The notes under the pieces: generated by a model | The model's input: only the letters and a program-made list of their open reading frames with translations | What the model was told of the DNA's origin: nothing | The model's database searches: none | Position numbers and translations under genes: made by a program | Shown: piece by piece, positions 1 to 5,362 of the stretch | Layout of the letters: every line of letters begins with the position of its first letter | Position numbering within the stretch: position 1 is the stretch's first letter | Assembly: GCA_045599805.1 (NCBI GenBank) | Contig: JAZRWQ010000120.1 | Span: 1-22,329, forward strand | Direction of reading: 5' to 3' | Origin: JAZRWQ01 sp045599805 | GTDB lineage: Bacteria; Bacillota; Clostridia; Oscillospirales; UMGS1783 | DNA length: 22,329 bases

Positions 1-45
1 CCTATTTCTCCCTAATTGAGAGCGCCCTTTGCCTGTACTTTTTGA

Positions 46-267
46 TTATTCTATTGAGAAATCCTCGGGCGAATACTCCGCCATTACCGTTATTCTTTTC
101 GGTACTCTTTTCAGCGGATCGTACACGAATTTTGTGCAGCAAGGTTCGGATGATACCACGCCTCTTTTCTTGCACAGCACGCTGTTTAGATCCTGGAGTT
201 TTGTTGCTCTTTCGCAAAGTGCACAGCACTTGGTTATTTCATTTGAGAACAGTCCTTTTTTAGGCAT
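46..267 (-). CDS. Small Cys-rich protein, probable zinc-binding, function unknown
   Basis: This 73-residue protein has cysteines at 14, 15, 18, 32, 43 and 44, giving a CxxC-x13-C-x11-C layout that could bind one zinc. A basic tail follows, with YDPLKRVPKR at 50-59. From memory, small proteins with this pattern (VLCKK-GVV then a Cys pair and YDPLKR) are common in Oscillospiraceae genomes and have no assigned function; I cannot confirm this here. The ATG at 267 is preceded by a strong GGGGGAG ribosome site, which overlaps the stop codon of the patatin gene, 15 bp upstream. The two are therefore very likely co-transcribed and perhaps translationally coupled. The reading frame overlaps a competing frame (2-229) that has no good ribosome site. 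The existence of the gene is fairly sure; its function is not known. Confidence 0.75.
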   Translation of the reverse strand: MPKKGLFSNEITKCCALCERATKLQDLNSVLCKKRGVVSSEPCCTKFVYDPLKRVPKRITVMAEYSPEDFSIE

Positions 268-282
268 ATCGGTATCTCCCCC

Positions 283-1185
283 TTATAATAATTCATTAAG
301 ACGGGCATCAAGTATCCCGTGCGCATCCTTATAGCCTATCTCCATGCGGCTTACTGCGCCCTGCGCCGAGAAATCCATCGTGCCGCTAATCAGTCCGCCG
401 AGGTCGATGCTCGGCAGAATATCTATTATATCGGCATCATGGAACTGCGCTTTATCGGTAGGCTCGTCATTGCTTAAATGTATAACGATTATCTTTTTCA
501 TTCCCTCTTCGTATACCGGCATAACGGGAACGTTGTCGCCGAAACGGGTAAATCCGCCGTCGCAGTATTTCTCGCCGTTTATTTCAACCGGCTCGTATAC
601 GCAGGGAATGGCGGCTGACGCCATGAGAATAGAGAAAACATCATCATACCCGAATTTTCTGAGGTCAAATCTCTGCGCATACGGCTTATGCTTTGGTATG
701 CCGATATTCAGGCAGGTGGCGTAGCACGGGATATCGGATGCAATAAGCTTTTCGTAACAGATACCCTGCTCTATCTGATATTTCATGCCATCCTGCGTAA
801 ACACCGAGCCCTGCGCGGCAAACAGCGACGTTGCCGAATGGGAAAGGCCTAAAAGCCCTGCCGCGCCGGTGACTCCCAGCGGATCCAAAAGAGGCGCCGC
901 CGCAAGCGTAAGCACGCCCACGCCCAGCGAAAGCCATGAAGATATGCTCGCCGGCGTAATCTTTTTAGGTGTAAGTATATCCGAGGGCGACATATTGCGC
1001 CATATATTTTCAACCTTTTCGATATCACCCGATACGAAAAGCGCGGCATTGAGCGCACCGATGGATGTGCCGGAAACGGCACCGACATTTTTATAAAGTC
1101 CGGTTTCCATAAGATATCGCCAAACGCCTATCTGATACGGGCCTTTGCCGCCGCCGCCCGAAAAGACGATGCCTATATCCTTCAT
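283..1185 (-). CDS. Patatin-like phospholipase
   Basis: This is a 300-residue serine acyl hydrolase of the patatin family, expected to cleave acyl ester bonds of lipids with a Ser-Asp dyad. The oxyanion loop GGGGKG is at residues 10-15, the nucleophile elbow GTSIG at 39-43 (Ser41) and the catalytic Asp in DGG at 209-211. No signal peptide is visible. Residues 83-115 form an unusual Gly/Ala/Leu-rich hydrophobic stretch between the nucleophile and Asp regions, which could contact membrane or be a lid. The start follows AAGGAAG by about nine bases. The gene lies 54 bp after the aldose epimerase-like gene and 15 bp before a small Cys-rich gene on the same strand, which suggests one transcript. 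The family is sure; substrate and physiological role cannot be read from the sequence. Confidence 0.92.
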   Translation of the reverse strand: MKDIGIVFSGGGGKGPYQIGVWRYLMETGLYKNVGAVSGTSIGALNAALFVSGDIEKVENIWRNMSPSDILTPKKITPASISSWLSLGVGVLTLAAAPLLDPLGVTGAAGLLGLSHSATSLFAAQGSVFTQDGMKYQIEQGICYEKLIASDIPCYATCLNIGIPKHKPYAQRFDLRKFGYDDVFSILMASAAIPCVYEPVEINGEKYCDGGFTRFGDNVPVMPVYEEGMKKIIVIHLSNDEPTDKAQFHDADIIDILPSIDLGGLISGTMDFSAQGAVSRMEIGYKDAHGILDARLNELL

Positions 1186-1239
1186 ACCATTTTCTTCCTT
1201 TTATAATAGCATACCTTTACGACGATTACAATCAAAATA

Positions 1240-2112
1240 TCACCTTACGGTTATAGCCCAGGTATTTTCGTATTTTTCATGCGCTTTTAATGAAAGCATA
1301 TCTTTCTGCTCTTCGAATACGGCGGTTTTGCCGGTGAACGACGGCAGAGAGCACCACGGCTCTATGCAGACATACGGTGCGTCCGTTTTCGGCGCGTGCC
1401 AGATGCCCAGATACGGCATGCCGGGAAATTCGACGGTTATCGATTTGTCATCTTTTATGTTTTCAAGGAATACCTTGCGGCAGATGTTTTTCAATACTAT
1501 CGCATCATCATCAAAAAGGCTGTGCGACATATATATCGAATTATCCTTTAACGCATATTGCTCGTCTTCGCCGTTAAGATAGCAGTCGGCCGTAAAGCCT
1601 ATGCGTACCGGCGAGCAGTTTTCGGCAAAGCGTATGCGGTAATCCTCAAAGCTTCCGGCCTTTATCGGAACATTAAAGCCGGGATGACCGCCCAGCCCGA
1701 AATACATCGTTTCTTCGGTTCGGTTTTCTACATTATATATAGTAACAAGCTTATTGTCCTTGAGTATATATGTAATATAAAAAGCGAACTTATACGGATA
1801 CTGCTTTAAGGTTTTGTCGTTATCCGTAAGCAGCAGAGTCAGCGACGCATCATCTTTGTTTGCAAGAGAAAACTCACTCGTCCATGCAAAGCCGTGGATA
1901 TCCATATTGTATTCTTTGCCGCCCAGCATATATTTGCCGCCGTAAAGACGCGCAACGTACGGAAAGATATTAAGCGCCCTGTCTGCCCAATAACGCTCAT
2001 CGCCCTGCCAGAGATATTCGGTGCCGTCTTTGGTTTTTATCGATTTCAGCTGCGCGCCGAGGCTTTCCACCTGTACGGTAAGATATTCGTTTGATATCGT
2101 GTATGTATCCAT
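1240..2112 (-). CDS. Aldose 1-epimerase family protein (LacX/GalM-like)
   Basis: This 290-residue protein belongs to the galactose mutarotase superfamily, whose members interconvert alpha and beta anomers of aldoses using a His and a Glu. Visible landmarks are the N-terminal LGAQLKSI strand, HGFAW at 73-77 (first His), GGHPGFN at 141-147 (catalytic-type His143) and EPW at 251-253 (candidate general base Glu251). The length and layout fit the shorter LacX-like branch better than classical GalM of about 340 residues. No signal peptide is seen, so it is cytosolic. The ATG at 2112 has a GGAGAG site about four bases upstream and a recognisable sigma-A promoter further up. It is first of a probable three-gene unit with the patatin and the Cys-rich protein. 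No sugar operon is near, so the substrate is unknown. Confidence 0.9.
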   Translation of the reverse strand: MDTYTISNEYLTVQVESLGAQLKSIKTKDGTEYLWQGDERYWADRALNIFPYVARLYGGKYMLGGKEYNMDIHGFAWTSEFSLANKDDASLTLLLTDNDKTLKQYPYKFAFYITYILKDNKLVTIYNVENRTEETMYFGLGGHPGFNVPIKAGSFEDYRIRFAENCSPVRIGFTADCYLNGEDEQYALKDNSIYMSHSLFDDDAIVLKNICRKVFLENIKDDKSITVEFPGMPYLGIWHAPKTDAPYVCIEPWCSLPSFTGKTAVFEEQKDMLSLKAHEKYENTWAITVR

Positions 2113-2140
2113 ATTCTCTCCGATTGAATATTATGGGATA

Positions 2141-2169
2141 AGTATAGCATTATCCGTAAAAATCAGCAA
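2141..2169 (-). promoter_or_regulatory. Putative sigma-A promoter of the epimerase-patatin unit
   Basis: On the minus strand TTGCTG (2164-2169) and TATACT (2141-2146) are separated by exactly 17 bases. The -10 matches five of six consensus bases and the -35 is weak. It lies about 30 bases before the start of the epimerase gene. Confidence 0.6.
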
Positions 2170-2196
2170 GTTAACCTATGCTTAAGCGACGTTCTG

Positions 2197-2991
2197 TTAA
2201 CGCTTATATTTTCCTGTCAGACTATCCGATGCCAGAATATGCCCGTCCATTGCCGAAAGAAGCTTCTTTTTATCCGAATCGGGTGATATATCCAGCATAA
2301 CATTCAAAGCATAAACGGTAAAAACATAGCGATGCTCATTTCTGATAAAGAGCGGCTGCTTTGGCCCTCTGTATCCGTGCCTGCCCCACGCTTTGCCCTG
2401 CACGGCGCTTATCGGATTTTTCATAACGGCACCGAACGGCAGTCCTTCGGGGATAACGTCGGTTTTGGGAATATTCCATATAAGCCAATGGTTAAAGCTT
2501 TTTGTGAACGGAACATCAAGATCATCAAGAATTACCGCATATGATATTGTGTCGTCAGGCGCATTGCAAATCACAAGCTCGGGAGAAATATCCTCCCCGA
2601 AGCCGGTATGCTTTTTCGGAATAACAGCATTATCGGCAAAAGAAGGACTTGTCAAGGTCATCCTTTTAAGATTATTCAGGGCCTCTTGGTTATCGGAAAT
2701 TATCATGCTGACAGTTTCACATTCCGTAAGCTTTGCGCAGTCGCCGCAGGTTTCAAACCCTTTTTCCATAGCGCATCTGCGAATTTCGCACAGACTTTCA
2801 CAAAAAGGAGTTTTCACCCCATCCATGCGGCAGCCGAGGCAGTTTATCATATCTTTCGTTATCTCCACTCCGTTTAGCTCCGTCCATAACCCGGCCGTCT
2901 TTTCTCGCAGGGCATCATCATTATTTACCGTTGCTTTTCTTGCATCGCAGTTTTCACAGTTAAGCCCGCAATATGCCGTCATTTTATTCAT
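2197..2991 (-). CDS. DUF3795 - PEBP (YbhB/YbcL) fusion protein
   Basis: This 264-residue protein joins two domains. Residues 1-110 look like DUF3795, a Cys-rich putative metal-binding domain: AYCGLNCENC at 6-15, CLGC at 51-54, further Cys at 64, 68, 73, and CGDC at 82-85 plus Cys91, eleven cysteines in all. Residues 111-264 are a phosphatidylethanolamine-binding/Raf-kinase-inhibitor-like domain with LDDLDVP at 155-161, NHWLIWNIP at 167-175 and YRGPKQP with HRYVF at 207-224. A Met stands exactly at the PEBP domain start (MTLTSPSF), as if a free PEBP gene had been fused. I chose the ATG at 2991 because GGGGAG lies eight bases upstream; a longer frame starting at 3063 would run through the promoter. 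No signal peptide is present. Function of both domains is poorly known; family calls are good, the role is open. Confidence 0.88.
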   Translation of the reverse strand: MNKMTAYCGLNCENCDARKATVNNDDALREKTAGLWTELNGVEITKDMINCLGCRMDGVKTPFCESLCEIRRCAMEKGFETCGDCAKLTECETVSMIISDNQEALNNLKRMTLTSPSFADNAVIPKKHTGFGEDISPELVICNAPDDTISYAVILDDLDVPFTKSFNHWLIWNIPKTDVIPEGLPFGAVMKNPISAVQGKAWGRHGYRGPKQPLFIRNEHRYVFTVYALNVMLDISPDSDKKKLLSAMDGHILASDSLTGKYKR

Positions 2992-3024
2992 TATATAACT
3001 CCCCGTTGGTTGTTGTTTAAATAT

Positions 3025-3053
3025 AATATAACACCCATGCGGTTTTATTTCAA
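3025..3053 (-). promoter_or_regulatory. Sigma-A promoter of the DUF3795-PEBP gene
   Basis: On the minus strand TTGAAA (3048-3053) and TATATT (3025-3030) are 17 bases apart, and the -10 is preceded by TGT, an extended -10 element. The position fits a start of the gene at 2991 and rules against the longer frame. Confidence 0.75.
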
Positions 3054-3063
3054 GTAGAAGCAA

Positions 3064-3246
3064 TAATTATACTTTGACAAACTGTCTTTTAGCGCTCCTT
3101 CGAGCCTTCGCCGGCACAAAAAAATACCGCAGTATTCTCTAACCTTCCCTTGGCGGGGCTCGCTTTTCTGCGGAAAAGCCGGTCGCGGCTCTGACAGCCC
3201 ACCGGGCTGTCATTCACTACCGCTCCTTCGAGCCCCTTGACATCTT
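3064..3246. repeat. Non-coding mosaic of short hairpins with a 14-bp direct repeat
   Basis: This stretch has no credible gene. It carries CGCTCCTTCGAGCC twice (3093-3106 and 3221-3234), each copy itself a tiny hairpin. Between the copies are AATAC/GTATT (3123-3136), GCTTTTC/GAAAAGC (3162-3179) and a nine-bp stem TGACAGCCC/GGGCTGTCA with a three-base loop (3192-3212). Apart from the adjacent tRNA terminator, none is followed by a U run. It may be a degenerate palindromic repeat element or structured RNA downstream of the tRNA; the sequence does not decide. Confidence 0.5.
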
Positions 3247-3290
3247 GCCAAAAGGAAAGGGCTGCCGAATGGCAGCCCTTTCCTTTTGGC
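3247..3290 (-). terminator. Terminator of tRNA-Gln: perfect 20-bp stem overlapping the CCA end
   Basis: Arms 3247-3266 and 3271-3290 are perfectly complementary around a four-base loop. On the minus strand the hairpin follows the tRNA directly, and its first four bases are the GCCA end of the tRNA. The 3' arm holds a T-rich run (CCTTTCCTTTT), which can serve as the U tract. The stem is far longer than most intrinsic terminators. Confidence 0.75.
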
Positions 3291-3361
3291 TGGGATGGCG
3301 GGGCTCGAACCCACGAGTGCAGGAGTCAAAGTCCTGTGCCTTACCACTTGGCTACATCCCA
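3287..3361 (-). tRNA. tRNA-Gln (anticodon TTG), CCA encoded
   Basis: Read on the minus strand, the acceptor arms TGGGATG and CATCCCA pair, the D arm is AGCC...GGC with AAGTGGTAA, the anticodon stem is CAGGA/TCCTG with loop CTTTGAC (anticodon TTG, reading CAA as Gln), and the T arm is GTGGG-TTCGAAC-CCCGC. Discriminator G and CCA are encoded at 3290-3287, as expected for bacterial tRNA-Gln. A near-perfect promoter sits directly upstream and a very long terminator stem starts in the CCA end, so this is a single-gene transcript. Confidence 0.96.
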
Positions 3362-3375
3362 ATATGCGCTTTAAT

Positions 3376-3404
3376 ATAATACCAAGCGGATTGGAATTTG
3401 TCAA
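3376..3404 (-). promoter_or_regulatory. Strong sigma-A promoter of tRNA-Gln
   Basis: On the minus strand TTGACA (3399-3404, full consensus) and TATTAT (3376-3381) are 17 bases apart, with the start expected a few bases before the tRNA 5' end. Confidence 0.88.
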
Positions 3405-3415
3405 GAGATGAAAAG

Positions 3416-3444
3416 TTGACAAGAAGGCGATTTTGAAGTAAAAT
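3416..3444 (+). promoter_or_regulatory. Strong sigma-A promoter of the KDPG/KHG aldolase gene
   Basis: TTGACA (3416-3421) and TAAAAT (3439-3444) are 17 bases apart. It is divergent from the tRNA promoter, with -35 boxes only 11 bases apart, so the two may compete for polymerase. A good AAGGGTGG ribosome site follows. Confidence 0.85.
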
Positions 3445-3467
3445 CTATTTACAAGGGTGGTGTTCAA

Positions 3468-4127
3468 ATGAGAGCCGAAACAATTAAGGCAATAAACGAA
3501 AACAAGCTTATAGTTATACTGCGCGGCGTTCCGAAAGATAAAATCCTTTCTACCGCGAAAGCGCTCTACAACGGCGGTGTGAGAGTGATAGAAGTTACTT
3601 ACATGACCGACGGCAGCATTAGCGATGAGGAAACCGCCGAATTGATAAAGCTTTTAAACGATAATTTTGCAGACAAAATGTTTATCGGCGCGGGAACAGT
3701 GCTTAATAAAAAGCAGGTTGAGCTTACCTGCAAAGCCGGCGGCAAGCTTATAGTTTCGCCGAATACCGATAAGAAGATAATAAAGAAAACCCTGCACTGC
3801 GGCATGGTTTCCATACCCGGCGCGTACACCCCCTCGGAGATAACCGATGCGCACAAGTACGGCGCGGATTTTATTAAGGTCTTCCCTGCCGGGAATGCCG
3901 GAGTCGGATATTTTAAATCGGTAAAGACTCCGCTGAGACACATCCCGATGCTTGCCGTAGGCGGCATTACCGCAGACAATATTGAAGCTTTTCTGAAAGC
4001 AGGCGCCGCCGGATTCGGCATAAGCTCCTCCATTGCGGACAGGTACTGCATTGATGAGGGGAACTTTGACGCGATAGAGCGCAAAGCAAAAGAATTTACA
4101 GAGATAATAAATAAAGCCCGTCAATGA
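3468..4127 (+). CDS. eda: 2-keto-3-deoxy-6-phosphogluconate / 4-hydroxy-2-oxoglutarate aldolase
   Basis: This 219-residue class I aldolase is predicted to cleave KDPG to pyruvate and glyceraldehyde 3-phosphate (Entner-Doudoroff and uronate routes) or the related KHG. Family landmarks are ILRG at 17-20, the Glu of VIEVTY at 40-45, GAGTVL at 74-79, SPNTD at 97-101, PGAYTP at 117-122 and FIKVFPA at 135-141 with Lys137 as Schiff-base lysine, then AVGGI at 163-167. Length is typical. The ATG follows AAGGGTGG by seven bases. No kinase, dehydratase or uronate gene is adjacent, so the pathway it serves is not shown; the gene stands alone between divergent tRNA-Gln and convergent ftsZ. Its TGA stop falls in the loop edge of the terminator hairpin. 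The enzyme family is sure; KDPG versus KHG preference is not. Confidence 0.93.
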   Translation: MRAETIKAINENKLIVILRGVPKDKILSTAKALYNGGVRVIEVTYMTDGSISDEETAELIKLLNDNFADKMFIGAGTVLNKKQVELTCKAGGKLIVSPNTDKKIIKKTLHCGMVSIPGAYTPSEITDAHKYGADFIKVFPAGNAGVGYFKSVKTPLRHIPMLAVGGITADNIEAFLKAGAAGFGISSSIADRYCIDEGNFDAIERKAKEFTEIINKARQ

Positions 4128-4143
4128 CGGGCTTTATATTTTT
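4111..4143. terminator. Bidirectional terminator between eda and ftsZ
   Basis: Arms ATAAAGCCCGTC (4111-4122) and GACGGGCTTTAT (4126-4137) enclose a three-base loop. A T-rich tail (ATTTTTAT) follows on the plus strand and TTTATTTATTAT on the minus strand, so it can end both convergent transcripts. The eda stop codon is 4125-4127, inside the hairpin. Confidence 0.88.
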
Positions 4144-4146
4144 ATG

Positions 4147-5274
4147 TTAGTTTTTGTTGCCGTTGAGCTGGTTTATAAGGGAGATAACATCGTAATCGTT
4201 TACGTCGTCTTCCTTTTCAGACTGGAGTGCGCCGAGCTCGTCCGCAATGCTGCTGCCGGATGCACCGGATTCGTTTTCCGGAACTACAACATCGATATCG
4301 GCAACGCTCTTCTGTCTGCCGTAATCAAAGCCTGTTGCGATAACCGTGATCTGAATTTCATCCTCAAGGCTGTCATCATAAGAAGTACCGAAGATGATTT
4401 CGGCATCGGGATTTGCTTCCTTGGTGATAAGGCTTGCGGCAAGATCAACCTCTTCAAGAGTGATATCAAGAGAGGACTTGATGTTTACGAGAACTCTCTT
4501 TGCGCCGCTGATGGAGGTTTCAAGCAGCGGGCTGGAAATAGCCATCTTTGCGGCTTCCTCTGCCTTGTCCTTGCCGGTGGCATTGCCGAGGCCCATGTGG
4601 GCATGTCCGGCATTGCGCATGATTGTGCATACGTCGGCAAAGTCGATATTGATGAATCCGGGAACCTTGATAAGGTCGGATATGCCCTGAACGCCCTGAC
4701 GCAGAACATCGTCTGCAACCTTGAAGGCATTGAGCATGGTTATCTTCTGTTCAACAACGCTCTTTAAGCGGTCGTTGGGGATTACTACGAGTGCATCAAC
4801 CTTTTCCTTTAGGCTGTTTATGCCGTCAAGAGCAGATTCCATTTTCTTTCTGCCCTCGAAGCCGAAAGGCTTGGTAACGATACCGACGGTGAGTATGCCG
4901 AGGCCCTTTGCAATTTCGGCAACAACGGGAGCTGCGCCGGTGCCGGTGCCGCCGCCCATACCTGCCGTGATGAATACCATATCGGTACCCTGCAAAGCCT
5001 GAACTATGGATTCCTTGCTTTCTTCTGCGGATGCCTTGCCTACCTCCGGTCTGCCGCCGGCGCCCTGGCCCTTGGTGGTCTTCTCGCCTATCTGTATTTT
5101 CTGGGTTGCGGAAGAGTTGTAGAGAACGGCAAGGTCGGTATTAACGGCGATGAATTCAACGCCCTGTACTCCGGCATCGACCATGCGGTTTACGGCATTA
5201 TTGCCTGCGCCGCCGACGCCGATTACTTTTATATTTACTATTTGATTCTGTTCTGTTTGAAGCTGAAAAGGCAT
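4147..5274 (-). CDS. ftsZ: Cell division protein FtsZ
   Basis: FtsZ is the tubulin-like GTPase that forms the cytokinetic Z ring. At 375 residues the GTPase core is complete: GVGGAGNNAV at 19-28, the tubulin signature GGGTGTG at 107-113, NDRL at 167-170 and the T7 catalytic loop NIDFADV at 209-215 with Asp211 and Asp214. After the core (about residue 320) there is a short acidic linker and a C-terminal end DYDVISLINQLNGNKN that does not match the usual conserved peptide (DIPxFLR-like) bound by FtsA or SepF. The ATG at 5274 has an AAAGGAGA site. An AT-rich 88-bp gap with a consensus-like promoter separates it from ftsQ, so it can be expressed apart from the rest of the cluster. It ends at a shared terminator; no sporulation sigma genes follow, unlike in many Clostridia. 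Confidence 0.98.
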   Translation of the reverse strand: MPFQLQTEQNQIVNIKVIGVGGAGNNAVNRMVDAGVQGVEFIAVNTDLAVLYNSSATQKIQIGEKTTKGQGAGGRPEVGKASAEESKESIVQALQGTDMVFITAGMGGGTGTGAAPVVAEIAKGLGILTVGIVTKPFGFEGRKKMESALDGINSLKEKVDALVVIPNDRLKSVVEQKITMLNAFKVADDVLRQGVQGISDLIKVPGFINIDFADVCTIMRNAGHAHMGLGNATGKDKAEEAAKMAISSPLLETSISGAKRVLVNIKSSLDITLEEVDLAASLITKEANPDAEIIFGTSYDDSLEDEIQITVIATGFDYGRQKSVADIDVVVPENESGASGSSIADELGALQSEKEDDVNDYDVISLINQLNGNKN

Positions 5275-5304
5275 AATAAATCTCCTTTAAATATTCTTAT
5301 ATAT

Positions 5305-5333
5305 ATAATATAATTTTTATTCATATAATTCAA
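5305..5333 (-). promoter_or_regulatory. Putative ftsZ promoter
   Basis: On the minus strand TTGAAT (5328-5333) and TATTAT (5305-5310) are 17 bases apart in the very AT-rich gap between ftsQ and ftsZ. AT richness makes chance matches easy, but the spacing is exact and the gap is much longer than most others in the cluster. Confidence 0.6.
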
Positions 5334-5362
5334 TAGAAAAAGAAAAGATTTACAAAAAATTT

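Noticed and set aside
283..1185. Patatin as an effector of an anti-phage system.
   Set aside because: No nucleotide cyclase, sensor, E1/E2-like or other defence gene is near; its neighbours are a mutarotase-like gene and a small Cys-rich gene.
1203..1231. Promoter-like pair TTGTAA and TATTAT (17 bases apart, extended -10) on the minus strand before the patatin gene.
   Set aside because: Transcription would start inside the patatin ribosome site, leaving a damaged site, so an internal promoter is doubtful; co-transcription with the epimerase gene is simpler.
2113..2196. Terminator after the DUF3795-PEBP gene.
   Set aside because: Only a weak five-bp stem (AAGCG/CGCTT) without a proper U run is present; two GTTAAC sites nearby appear accidental.
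2393..2998. Plus-strand open frame of 201 codons opposite the DUF3795-PEBP gene.
   Set aside because: The minus strand has two recognisable domains, a ribosome site and a promoter; the plus frame has none.
3064..3290. CRISPR-like or phage attachment site near the tRNA.
   Set aside because: Only two copies of one 14-bp repeat are seen, no regular spacers, no integrase gene and no duplicated tRNA end.
3210..3467. Minus-strand open frame of 85 codons over the tRNA-Gln region.
   Set aside because: It runs through the tRNA, its terminator and the promoter and has no ribosome site.
4144..4767. Plus-strand open frame of 207 codons opposite ftsZ.
   Set aside because: It is the reverse frame of a highly conserved gene, and its start lies directly after the terminator with no own promoter.
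5335..5362. AAAAATTTTTT run after ftsQ as a terminator.
   Set aside because: It is self-complementary but has no GC stem; intrinsic termination is unlikely.
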